Positions 29,101-39,379 of a DNA stretch of 64,000 bases are shown here, in pieces (the first letter of the stretch is position 1; each line of letters opens with the position of its first letter). Under the pieces are notes generated by a model that searched no databases, was not told where the DNA came from, and saw only the letters and a list, made by a program, of their open reading frames with translations. A program made the translations under genes and the position numbers. This DNA comes from Rhynchopus sp. YZ270_cl-10 (Eukaryota; Euglenozoa; Diplonemea; Diplonemida; Diplonemidae). The DNA lies in the NCBI GenBank assembly GCA_964035575.1, contig OZ037923.1, positions 496,001 through 560,000 of the forward strand. The letters are read 5' to 3'.

Positions 29101-29722
29101 ACTGCCGGGTGCGTGTTGTGAGAGAGGCGGTGCCGCCGGAGTCGTACCACCCCCATCTTGCAGAGGATTCAAGCATGGTGACGAACATCCAGAGCACCAC
29201 TACGACGACGATACCGCGGATAAATCGGGTTCCCGCTCGACAGCAGAGCATCATATTCATAACCAAAAGAAAAAACGGCCATTTCCGTTCCGACAGAGAG
29301 GAGAGAAAATCGAGGAGCATAACGCACACCACCAGCGACGCAGTGAAAACTCTGATATGAATCATGGACATCTCCTGGCAGATGTGCAGCAGCAGAAGGG
29401 AGGCGACTGAGACGACAACCGCGGTAGCCACCCCTGCCGTGAAGAAGGCGGCAGATCCCAGGTCTGTCAGGGAGAGCGCCACGACCCCGCAGACAGTGGT
29501 CGTCAGCGCCGAGACACCTACGCACACCTTGGCAGCTCGCTCCTCTCTGTTGTCTGTAGGGCACACTGCACAGCACCTATGAACAAATTTGTTGAGAGGC
29601 ATCGTGTTTAATGATGGGTGTGGATGTGGATGGGGGGGGGAGGGAGCCTGCAATGGTTGTGGGAGGGAGGAGGATAGTCTGGTCATTAGGAGAACGATAA
29701 CAACGCTGTGTGGACGGGGCAC
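26193..29722 (-). CDS. six-pass membrane class III nucleotidyl cyclase, two cyclase-like domains
   Basis: Two exons, 29722-27844 and 27415-26193 (1033 aa; an alternative start MPLNKF is at 29602). A 428-nt GTATTC...CACAG intron in phase 1 joins PPQ to ETAPSE. Residues about 60-245 hold six hydrophobic spans. The first cyclase domain (about 370-545) has both metal-binding aspartates (FIDIFNAES, KSVGDCVLATF) and the lysine expected for ATP. Its usual N-x-x-x-R pair reads VRKAYLIQ. Exon 2 carries a second, weaker cyclase-like region: LGLSCGPVKWGVVGTHCRKF followed by RCVTLAGLLAES, which resembles the VTLAN stretch of mammalian C1 domains. The transition-state Asn/Arg is therefore not visible in either half. 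The enzyme may work with a partner or be a pseudoenzyme. The two exons could in principle be two genes, but frame, phase and motif order favour one. Confidence 0.8.
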
Positions 29723-29830
29723 TTTTGTGTTTTCGTGTTCAGGTTTCTTGCGCAGCGCGAGAACCTGACCCAGGCATGTAAAGCCTGGTAAGAGGGTTGC
29801 GAGCTTCTTTGCGAATCATGCAGGAGGGAA
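29723..29830. other. short spacer before the direct-repeat block
   Basis: Contains CAGGTTTCTTGCGCAGC..AGCGCGAGAACCTG, a small palindrome at about 29740-29768 (CAGGTTCTCGCGCT-like). Nothing else seen. Confidence 0.5.
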
Positions 29831-31071
29831 GAGAAGGATATCACGCAGTGCTACGAGCCCTACAACAATAGAGCGACAAGCTACAAGTAGACAAAGAAAC
29901 ACAAAAAGAGATGTCCATTTTTGTTATAACTCCTCAAAGGACTAGAAATACAAGTGTTTTCTAGAACATTATTGCCTTTTTTTGTGTCGTTACGTCAGCG
30001 GAAGAAGAAACCAAAGAAGCTGTCCGACAATATGAAATCGTCAGTAGATCTTTTGAACAAAAATAAAATAGTTGTTAGTTGAGTGCCCCACATGTTACGT
30101 CTTTTTTTGACGGCAGGCAGCACTCCGAAAAAAAGTGTATTGACAACAGAAGCATATTACAGACATTACGTATGCCGTATCAACGTCATCGCACCACACC
30201 GCACCTCCACAGTGCAAGACACCAAGTCCATGAGTGCACGCCTCTAAGACTCTAAGGCAACTATGCACAGAGGTGGGCATCTTACCATTTCCTTCACTCC
30301 TTTGCACTTTTCAGGCTTCTCTTTCTAGTCTCAGTTGTACAGCTTTTCTAGGTTTCTTCTGTGTTGGTGTGACTTTCAAGTGTCAACTTTCAACTTTCAT
30401 TTACAGTCACGTGACGTATCGTACCAGCACCACATCAACACCAACAGCACACTGTGGCAGGAGGTGGCTGCGCGGGAGGCTCTCCAGAAGGAGGTGGGTG
30501 CACTGCAGACTGCACTGTGCCTGGCACGCGAGGCAACTGACCTCGAGCACTGACAAGGAGAACGAGGTAGCGCTCTTACATTCACTCCGCACCTACAGAC
30601 ACCGACCCGACCCGACAGAGATGCACACTCCTCACAGAACTTAGCATTGTCACACAGGGACAACTTTACGCAACACAACTGGTTCGGAAGTTTACTAACC
30701 AAAAAACAACCCTGAAAACGCCCAAAAAACAGTCACAAAACCACCAAGAAAAAACAGGGAAAAACTGGGTGCCTCCATGGAAACAGTATCTTATGTGATA
30801 CTGGAGGAAAATTTGAAAAAAGGTGTCGTTGAGAAAACAAACAGACTCGCAGTGTGAAAAACGAGTGTTTCTCTTCGGTGGGGTTTAGGGGACAACAAAA
30901 CATCACGAAAAAAGCTCGCTTTCATTCCCGCTCCGTACATGCACGCAGAAATAGTTAGTTTGCCCTTCCAGGTCTTCCATTTACAACACAACTGGTTCAG
31001 AAGTTTGGCCAGCTAAATGTGTTTACAGATTTTCAGGAGGAACGGCACCCATCGCGCCGTCCTTGTTCTGG
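29831..31071 (+). repeat. 1.2-kb direct repeat, left copy
   Basis: About 90% or more identical to 33152-34564. It starts AGAGAAGGATATCACGCAG and fades out in CGGCACCCATCGCGCCGTCC. It overlaps the last codons of the NTPase gene at 31013, so it is the 3'-flanking segment of that gene rather than a classic terminal repeat (no TG...CA ends, no primer site). Confidence 0.85.
30397..30553 (+). CDS. conserved short plus-strand coding piece in the left direct repeat
   Basis: The frame ends TLWQEVAAREALQKEVGALQ...ATDLEH and a stop. It is strongly amphipathic with a heptad-like pattern. The same frame ends at 33836 in the right copy, where a deletion upstream shortens the repeat but keeps this frame. 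No start codon is convincing. It is probably a terminal exon or a remnant of a plus-strand gene. Confidence 0.4.
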
Positions 31072-33023
31072 GAGGTGACAGAGAGAGCGTTGCAGGCCAC
31101 ACAGGACGCGAAGCCAACATGCTTGAGCTTGGTAGGATAAGAGTTCCACACAGAGGGCCGAAGTAGCTTTTGAAGTTCCTTGGATCCAGCACTGCACGGT
31201 TGATGCCACAGTCGCGACCCTCGGGACTGTCTACCGGATGCTGTGAGATCAGGATGAATGTGTCTCCTTTGCTCACAGCAAAGTCCACTTTTTTCGGAAA
31301 TGGAGTTACAATCTCGGAACGTTCTAACTCCCACTGCCAAACCTCGTTGTCTGACTCACACTTCCAAACCTCATTGAAGAACTTCCCAGAGTCAGTTTTC
31401 ATGCGGCAGAAGAAGTCACCTGCTCGTGCACCGTGGGCATTCAGTATGGTGTAGTCACCAATGGTCTCCGAGGATGTCTTGAGGGTTTCCTTCGCCCCTT
31501 TTGCAGACAGGCCTTCAACAGGTGCGGTGTTCAGCTTCACTTCCCAATTCCCTTTCGTTTTCGGATGCGGCGCGTGTGGCTTTGGTGCTGCCATGTCACA
31601 ACTTCTTGTGCTTATCTTCTTCGCAGACTCAGCCAGCTGCAGAGGTACGTTCATCACAGGCGTGTACCCAAAACCATACGCTCCGTTGTGTAGTTCAGAT
31701 GAGCAGATCCCGTCTTCACACACGTGTGACCTGATGCAGCGTGCTGATGCAGCAAAGTTCTTCAGTGCATCAGCACCCTCGTAATACGGCTTCCATGTGC
31801 ACAGAGCATTGTCGCTCCGCTGCAGAAGAAGCAAGAGGGCTGTTGACACGCCCACCTGGGGTTGAGAATAACGTGCAGCTGGGTGAATTCTGATGAGACC
31901 GAGACGGAACAGCGTGTCAAAAGTCGTACCTCCGATCACCTCCCACTTATCGATCCGTCTATCGCCTGTCAGGATGCGCTGAAGAAGTGGTTTGATAATG
32001 GAAGGACCCAGCTCCTTATGTTTGAATGTCATCTCCAACGCAGCAGCGGCTGAGGAAAATATCCCTTCAAGTGATGTTGAGGTGTTGTTCACAAGGAACA
32101 CCATCGCCTTTGGGTGCCCTCCAAAAAACTGCAGAAGTGCATCTTTATGTTTCAACGCTGTTTTGTACTTCTTGTGGCATCTTCGTGATTGAGGGGGGCG
32201 TCACCTCCAGGTACAGGGCATAATAATCACCAAACGGGCATATCATGTCTGTGGCTGATGTGAGGACTGCGAACACCCGAGGACAGCCAGGACACCTAAC
32301 TAATGTCTCAGACAGCAAATGGAATACAATCTTCAAGCAACTCCGGTCGTAAATCTCTCGATACTTATGGTTATTCTTCTTCTCGCTTTCTATCTCTCGC
32401 TCGTCCGTGAAGTGTGCCGGTTCCAGCAGTGGGTCCATGGCGTGTGCTCCATCTACACATATCATGACAAATGCATCAGGCGAAACAGTTTCGATTGCCT
32501 TAACGAGCGCACGAAGACTGAAATCCCAGTCGTGCTCGTGCTGGTAGATTGGGAAACTGCTGTATCCCACTGGACAAGGCCCGTCAGTGATTGTTGACAT
32601 CAGGACGAACATGATCCGGTCCAGCATTTCTTTCTCTACCAACCGTTGTCGAGCCCATAGCTCCGTTGTCCGTTCACAGGTAGGAAATGGCACCACCGGT
32701 GCGCCGTTCTCAAAGTTGCAGTAAAGAGTGTAACAGGTTTGCTTTTTGAACGATTCGTTGCCTCGCATGATGGTCTTCATTTCATCTAACAAGCGTGATT
32801 TGCCATCACCCCTGCCGGCTACCACCGACACAACAGATCTGCACCTCTTCAGGGAAGTCCCACTTACACAACCATTAATATCGTATTGAATCGCTTCAAA
32901 CACCTCAGCACCTCCTTGGTATTCCTCGAAAGCCCTCTCTCGGTCAAACTTATATCCCTGAGAGGACTTCAGTGCACGCAGCAGGACTGGCTTCACCTCT
33001 TCTAGTGTCACAGACTTAACCAT
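31013..33023 (-). CDS. RHS/Crinkler-like P-loop NTPase, apparently interrupted
   Basis: Two overlapping frames (33023-32145 and 32155-31013) read as one protein of about 660 aa. The first half is an NTPase: Walker A AGRGDGKSRL at about residues 78-87 and Walker B VMICVDGAHAMD. The RVFAVLTSATDMICPFG segment resembles a sensor strand. The second half starts KHKDALLQFFGGHPKAMVFL, continues in a helical region and ends in a beta-rich segment (FNEVWKCESDNEVWQWELER, VSKGDTFILISQHPVDSPEG, YFGPLCG) with the look of a C-terminal nuclease-like or binding module. The order NTPase plus C-terminal module is that of kinetoplastid RHS and Crinkler-type proteins. No nuclease motif can be proven. The frame change may be a short intron or damage (about one or two interruptions including the 5' end). 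Confidence 0.6.
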
Positions 33024-33662
33024 TTACAATGCTCGCGGCAGCGTCAACTCTTCAATATCCAGCTGCTTCAATGTGATATGAGGAAGGGAGGGTTGTGTTT
33101 CCTGTTGGTACATGATGAAATGTAGGTAGGTGGTGGGAGGGATGGAGCGCTGCACGAAGAGAAGGATATCACGCAGTGCTACCAGCCCTACAACAATAGA
33201 GCGACAAGCTACAAGTAGACAAAGAAACACAAAAAGAGATGTCCATTTTTGTTATAACTCCTCAAAGGACTAGAAACACAAGTGTTTCTAGAATATTATT
33301 TGACTTTTTTTTGTGTCGTTACGTCAGCGGAAGAAGAAACCAAAGAAGCTGTCCGACAATATGAATCGTCAGTAGATCTTTTGAACAAAATAAAATAGTT
33401 GTTAGTTGAGTGCCCCACATGTTACGTCTTTTTTGACGGCAGGCAGTACTCCGAAAAAAAAGTGTATTGACAACAGAAGCGTATTGCAGACATTACGTAT
33501 GAACCGTATCAACGTCATCGCACCACACCGCACCTCCACAGTGCAAGACACCAAGTCCATGAGTGCACGCCTCTAAGACTCTAAGGCAACTATGCACAGA
33601 GGTGGGCATCTTACCATTTCCTTCACTCCTTTGCACTTTCAGGCTTCTCTTTCTCTTCTCAG

Positions 33663-33838
33663 TTGTACAGCTTTCTAGGTTTCATTTCCAGTCACGTGAC
33701 GTATCGTACCAGCACCACATCAACACCAACAGCACACTGTGGCAGGAGGTGGCTGCGCGGGAGGCTCTCCAGAAGGAGGTGGGTGCACTGCAGACTGCAC
33801 TGTGCCTGGCACGCGAGGCAACTGACCTCGAGCACTGA
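33663..33838 (+). CDS. conserved short plus-strand coding piece in the right direct repeat
   Basis: Same TLWQEVAAREALQKEVGALQ frame and stop as in the left repeat, with the coding part unchanged while flanking bases differ. Confidence 0.35.
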
Positions 33839-34272
33839 CAAGGAGAACGAGGTAGCGCTCTTACAGCCACTCCGCACTTACAGACACCTACCCGACCCGA
33901 CAGAGATGCACACTCCTCACAGAACTTAGCATTGTCACACAGGGACAACTTTACACAACACAACTGGTTCGGAAGTTTACTAACCAAAAACAACCCTGAA
34001 AACGCCCCAAAACAGTCACAAAACCACCAAGAAAAAACAGGGAAAAACTGGGTGCATCCATGGAAACAGAATCATATGTGATACTGGAGGAAAATTTGAA
34101 AAAAGGTGTCGTTGAGAAAAACAAACAACAGACTCGCAGTGCGAAAAACGAGTGTTTCTCTTCGGTGAGGTTTAGGGGGAGAATAAAAAAATCATGAAAA
34201 AAGCTCGCTTGCATTACTCCACACATGAATTACTCTCACTACGTTCCCACTCCGTGAGGTTTTCTCTTGCTT

Positions 34273-34364
34273 ACAGTCTCGACCAATATTACTGTGGTCG
34301 AAATTAAGGCCGAATTTTGGGTTCGACCATAATTTCGACCGGCCGTAATATCGGTCTAGACTGT
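34273..34364. mobile_element. 92-bp MITE inside the right direct repeat
   Basis: ACAGTCTCGACCAATATTAC at left pairs with GTAATATCGGTCTAGACTGT at right (18 of 20). A second inner inverted repeat, GGTCGAAATTA/TAATTTCGACC, lies within. It is absent from the left direct repeat, so it inserted after the duplication. Confidence 0.75.
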
Positions 34365-35192
34365 ACAAAAAACCTATTTTTAAAAACAAACTTTTTGCCT
34401 GCCTGTTTGGGTTTTCTGAAACCCCTGAGACACGCACGCAGAAATAGTTAACTTGCCCTTCCAGGTCTTCCATTTACAACACAACTGGTTCAGAAGTTTG
34501 GGCATCTAAATGTGTTTACAGATTTTCTGTACGGCACCCATCGTGCCGTCCTTGTTATGGCCTGAACGACGTGGCTATGGCTTAGAAAAAGAAAGGGCCA
34601 TCGTGCTCTGACGGTTCTGCTTGTTTTCGTTAAAATCCTTTGCTTTATACCGGCCGCGTACATATTACGTCGCGTACTTACTATGTCTCACTCGCAAGAA
34701 TTGTTTTCGACGCACTCGCGGGGCACCAAAAAAAAGCGACGTAATGCAGTGCAGTTATCTATTATGTCGGCTTACCCCCATTAATGTCCCACAGTACAGT
34801 GTATCGCTTCGGTACGGTGGAGCGAGTACATACAATCACAGACAATCCTCCCCACAAATACCCGGTTTTATATTACATTTATGCACCACACACCACAGCA
34901 ACCTGCACCGGAGGAGCCTCAAGGAATATTTTCCATCATCACCCAAAGTGGCCGCCTACGGAAGCTTTTCTCAAACCGTGACGAAGCGGTGTTCACTATA
35001 TAGACTTTTTTGCAAGTTTGGTGTTTCGCCCCTCCATTCCCTGTTTCGGATGGGAAGGGTCAATAGGGCAACGAAGGGGAAGAGAGAAGAAAAGAAGACA
35101 AGAAAACAGAGGTGCGAACTCAGCAGAGCGCAAGATCGGCCCGCCAGAAATGGGCCGCAACAAACGAAACAAAAACAAAAGTGGGGGTGACA

Positions 35193-36814
35193 CTAGGCAG
35201 ACGCCGCCTTGGAATCATCCTTCTTGGGACGCGTCATGTCCACCCACCCGTAGTCCTTCATCAGGTCACGCACCTTCTTATCGTTGTTGTACTTCTGCAT
35301 CAGCAGAGCGTACACGTGCCCCACGTAGTGAAGCGTTATCGTGTCTTCGTGAATCCTGCGGGCGATGGTGGCATCCGTGCGAAGCCCGAGGATTTTCTCC
35401 TTGGCGATGCTGGAGGTCAGTAAGCCATGCGGCCCAGCCTCGACCATCTCCAGGAGCAGGTTCTTGGCAAACTTCACCTGCAAGACCTCCGAGGGCGTAA
35501 GCCCTTCCACATCGATGCTGTGGAGTTCCTCGGCCTCTGTAAGGTTGTCTCCCTGAATCTTCTCGGTCTCAAACGGCAGAAGCCTCTTCGCAAGCTCACG
35601 GTGTTCCCCCTTGATACCTGTGTGTGGGTGTGGCAAGCAACGTACACTCTACGAGCAAACATACTCTCGTCGAACGTGTCACCATCATCCCCATCCTCAA
35701 TCAGCGCGGCGAGCAGCCGCACGTTTGGTCCCACTTTGAAGAAGTAGTCCTCCATGATCGTCTCCACGGATTTCTTTTTCCCTTCTTCGTCAACCTCGTC
35801 AACCTCGTGCTTCAGGATTGTCTTCCGCAGCCAATCGTCCACAGCAGTGCGTGCCGCCTCATCTGCAGCTGTGGAACACCGCCGTCTCAGTCGCTGCACC
35901 CACCCGTCCACAGCTGGCGCACTGATCCCCAGCTTCAACAGAGCATCCTTTCCGTTAGTAATAAAATAATCAGCTGCAGCCATTTTGAATTCTTCCAGCG
36001 CCATGGGAAGAACATACATTGGCTTGCTGGTCCCTCCTGCAGCCAGCACAATCGCGCTAGCAAGCGACGGCAAAGACGTTTCGATAACGATGGGCACCAA
36101 ACCCCGGTCGAATGAAATCTCGCGCGCAAACATCGCCACCTTGGCACCCAAAGAGTTGATTTGTTTGGACGTGACTTCACTCGCTTGAATGTTGATGACA
36201 AGAACATGTGGATGACGGAACCATAATCTGCTCCAGACGTCAATTCTCTTCAACAGTCTGCGCGATGAGACCTCTGGCAGGATGCTCGGCAGGAAGAATT
36301 CCCCCCCAACCACCGCGGGAAGCCTCAGCTTCTTTGCGGACTCCCAATCGGACACTCTAACCATGATGCGTGTCACACCCCGCCAGCCACCAAAGGCCTG
36401 ATGCACAATGGATGTCTTGCCGGATGCCATTGGTCCAGTCAAAGTGACGAAGCGTTTCTGTCGGATCCCGAAAGTCGAAACATAACCGCGAAGCTTCTTG
36501 GAGTGCTGAACGACGGAGGGACGGGCTGTCCCTTTGAAGGCGACGCTTGGAAACTTCTTCGAGAGCTTCCACGTGCAGAGACCCACCACAAACGCCGTGC
36601 CAGCCACCTCTATGCTTGCCATGCCCAGCAGCTTCGAGAGATCTTCAAGATATGTACCTGCAGATGCAGGCGGTGCCTTGATGGCGTCACCATCCGAGCC
36701 ACCCATTTCTTTTTTGTACGTTGCACCCTGTCTGTGTGATTTGAAGTGAAAGAGTAAAATACAAACAATGCCCAATACGGCAGAGGTTTCTTGCTTTTGT
36801 CTCACGGTTCGCAA
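35193..36814 (-). CDS. membrane-anchored P-loop ATPase with a 35-nt intron
   Basis: Two exons, 36814-35653 and 35617-35193 (528 aa from the first ATG; MGGSDGDA is a plausible later start). The intron GTAGAG...CACAG is only 35 nt, in phase 1, and joins FAR to IKGEHREL. A hydrophobic segment, VAGTAFVVGLCTW, precedes the ATPase domain, suggesting anchoring to a membrane, possibly mitochondrial. Walker A is TGPMASGKTSIVHQAFGG, followed by a strand VLVINIQA as Walker B candidate and a long helical lid. The C-terminal exon (LTPSEVLQVKFAKNLLLEM, TIARRIHEDTITLHYVGHVY) is helical and ends in a basic tail. It resembles AAA/STAND-type ATPases in outline; no specific family is claimed. It is unlike the NTPase at 31-33 kb in sequence. 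Confidence 0.75.
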
Positions 36815-37522
36815 CTGTCTGGGTTAGAAAATCCTTCCCGAAGATCTTTCGAAAAATTTACGGAGACTATGGTGTACGGACCCCGCCGTGTAGTGTCGGG
36901 CGGGAAGGGGGGAAGGGGAAGGGGTGGTCTTTTGCACCAGGAGAAGCGTGTTGGCTAGGAGTGTTTCCCTTTTGTAGAAATTCGTTTTGTCTCTTTCCGA
37001 GGAAGAGAACAAAAGAAAAGAAAGGGAAATTGAGACAAATTGAGAACGAACGGATATAACCCCCAGAATGGGCACCAGATGGCCGCATTCTTAGAGAGGG
37101 CCTTTATTGTTCAAAACGAAATGCTCCTCCGTGCAAAGAAGAGGGGGAAAAAAATCCGCAAAAAAAACCACAAAAAGGGGGAGAAAGAAAACACAAAAAT
37201 GCGACGTCTGAGAAGCGAATAGGCTATCGAATAGGGTACCTAAAAAAAAATAATATTTTTTTGGACCTCTCCCACACCCTCAATAGAGGGTTAAGAGAAG
37301 TCTGCGCCGCTTCATTTTGAAAATAAATAAGAATCAATCTACTTCTCCAATGACATCTAAGGGGGGGGGGTATTCCGGATGTCGGGAGTGTATATAAACA
37401 AAGGGGGGCACCAACAAGCTTACCCCCCAAAAAAAAAGGCCAAGACGTACAGCTAACGCTCACCCCCCCCTCTTTACCGAAGGAAGGACCCAGGACTTTA
37501 CTGTACCCAAAAGCAATCATAC
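36815..37522. other. gene-free spacer
   Basis: About 700 bp. Nothing was recognised beyond A/G-rich tracts near 37130-37200 and C- and A-runs near 37430. Confidence 0.6.
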
Positions 37523-38587
37523 TCACACCTCGACTATCGCCACCTCCTTCCCACCACCTACTATCACATACCGCCCGCAGGGCGACACCTCCAGTACAGT
37601 ACCTCCACTCTTCACCCATATACCCTCTTCTGTGCGAACCTCTTCTTGGGTGAGAGCCACCCAATCGCCTTTGGGTGTGTAGCGGAGGGACTGCGCTGGG
37701 GGGAGGGTGTGGATGAGGGTACCGTCTGCGGAGTAGTACTCTTTGCTTGTATTCCGCCCTGCGACGGCAAGCGCATTGCCGCATGGTGAGAAGCGAATTG
37801 AGTTTACCTTTTCCGAGAGCTCTGTGTTATAGAGGACCACCCCCGTTAGAATCTCCCACACCGTTACCCTTGAATGTTCTGCGGTGCAGCACAGCCCTTC
37901 CACCGATGTCTCCACTGCCACCACCCTTCCCCCAAACCTTATTGTTTGAACACACACCCCCATCTCCGTCTCCCACACCTTGCAACTCATATCATCAGAC
38001 CCCGATATGAGGTGCACCCCACACTCTGTTATCGCAGTGTCCGTGACATAGTGGGTGTGGCCTCCGAACGTTGCGATATATTGTAAATCTGTGTCCCAGA
38101 TGGTGATACTGAAGTGGCGGGTACCAAGGTAGACCCAGGAGCCGCATGGGGAGAGGGTGGCGGAGAGTGCGAGAGTTTCGTGGAAGAGGCGGGAGGCGAG
38201 GCGCTTGTTGTGTATGGTGTCCCAGATCTCAACGCCCCCACCGTAGGTGCATATGACACAGAGCGCTGCAGATGCTGAGAGGGAGATGCTGACCACATCC
38301 TGCGGGAGATGCAAGCTGCCTAACGCCATAGTAGCATGTGGTCGTACAGAAAGCAGTAGTTCCGTGGTGTCGCTGATGTCCAAATCCGAAAGCGCTGTGG
38401 CACGTGGTGAGTCAAGTGTCGTGCTACCTCCATCACACAAAGCGCTCAAAATAACAGAGGAGTCCCATTCAGAAGACATGAACATCTCCTCGCAGACACG
38501 GCGTTTGAGGGAGACTGTTGTGTCCGCAGCGTCAATGTCAACAGTGCAGGATTGTCCAGACTCAGTGTAGGTTGCGGTTAAAAGCAT
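37523..38587 (-). CDS. WD40-repeat protein with ubiquitin-like N-terminus
   Basis: 354 aa from MLLTATYTESGQ. Residues 1-80 look like a ubiquitin fold (TVSLKRRVCEEM helix, STTLDSPRATALSDLDI, TTELLLSVRP). WD units follow from about 90 to 354. The clearest repeats end VEIWD, ITIWD, KVWE and VTVWE, with blade starts such as GGHTHYVTDTAITECG and SEKVNSIRFSPCGNALAVAG. Five to seven blades can be counted, enough for one propeller. It is probably a scaffold. The sense strand has a C-run and CCCAG about 12 nt before the ATG, a candidate leader-splice acceptor. Confidence 0.85.
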   Translation of the reverse strand: MLLTATYTESGQSCTVDIDAADTTVSLKRRVCEEMFMSSEWDSSVILSALCDGGSTTLDSPRATALSDLDISDTTELLLSVRPHATMALGSLHLPQDVVSISLSASAALCVICTYGGGVEIWDTIHNKRLASRLFHETLALSATLSPCGSWVYLGTRHFSITIWDTDLQYIATFGGHTHYVTDTAITECGVHLISGSDDMSCKVWETEMGVCVQTIRFGGRVVAVETSVEGLCCTAEHSRVTVWEILTGVVLYNTELSEKVNSIRFSPCGNALAVAGRNTSKEYYSADGTLIHTLPPAQSLRYTPKGDWVALTQEEVRTEEGIWVKSGGTVLEVSPCGRYVIVGGGKEVAIVEV

Positions 38588-39379
38588 AGTTGAAGAAACT
38601 GGGGGGGGTTTTTTTTTTGTGAAATTCTGTGGGGTGAGGAGGAGGAGGAGGAGGTCAAGAATACAGAAATGCGTAGTAGATATTCTAAAACGATTGGAAA
38701 CGGCTAAAGAAGTAGTAGCATCGGGGTAGGTACGTAAAGTTGTTTTTCGTTGATTGCACAAATCCTCCTGTTTGAGGGATGATTTGGCGACCGTACCCGG
38801 TAAATACCATTTCTCCTTTAAAGCAAGCTTCGTAGGAATAAGAATAAAATGACAAAGGGGAGTGTGTGTGTGGGGATCAACTTAGGGTATCAAAGTCAAT
38901 GAATGCAGACAAATAGACCAACCTCAAATGGCTCTTTGCGAGCTAAGAAACTCATACACGGATCCAGAGGAAAATAAAATGAGAGAAAATAAAAGAGAGA
39001 GAAAAACGAAACAAACTTTGTATTAGCGCAAACGGAGGAGGCTAGTTCTTATTGGGTAGACACACTGAGTATAATGTAAATTATTCCCTTTGTTGGGGGT
39101 CTACCTGAACTCTCAAAAAAATGAAAACATCTCGATGGATGGCAAATATTCGAGACAGCTTGTGGGAGAAAAAAAGTTGATTTGAAATACAACAGCCCGT
39201 TCGTGAAACGGTGTACCTTGGTATGCAGTCCACTACATCCATTTCGTGGTTTACATCTGATATGTGCTACTCCCGCTTCCACTCATCAGCCAGATGAACG
39301 GGGATTATTGCGAACACCGGGTAACTACGCCTGTGTGACATAGGGTCCCCGGTTGGGGGGGGGGAAAAAAAACAAAAAA
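38588..39379. other. spacer with family B copy
   Basis: No gene. A family B repeat lies at 39177-39262; the rest is AT-rich. Confidence 0.7.
39177..39262 (+). repeat. family B repeat, copy 7 (shortened)
   Basis: Keeps the head and the ATTTCGTGGTTTACATCTGA tail. The second hairpin is deleted. Confidence 0.75.

Larger units (their letters stand above)
33152..34564 (+). repeat. 1.4-kb direct repeat, right copy, with MITE insertion
   Basis: Matches 29831-31071 end to end, except for a shorter segment near 33660 and an insertion of about 170 bp (34220-34440) that includes the inverted repeat at 34273-34364. Its end lacks any following NTPase coding sequence, as if a second gene copy had been lost. 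Confidence 0.85.
33024..35192. other. spacer holding the right direct repeat
   Basis: Contains the right copy of the 1.4-kb repeat (33152-34564) and then 600 bp without a supportable gene. A plus-strand frame of 189 codons at 34621-35190 has an alternative frame of similar quality and no motif. Confidence 0.65.

Noticed and set aside
29831-34564. LTR retrotransposon (direct repeats around coding DNA)
   Set aside because: The repeats lack TG...CA ends and a primer site. The enclosed gene is a P-loop NTPase, and the repeat overlaps its 3' coding end.
34621-35190. 189-codon plus-strand frame
   Set aside because: Another frame over the same DNA looks equally good in parts, there is no motif, and it crosses A-rich low-complexity sequence.
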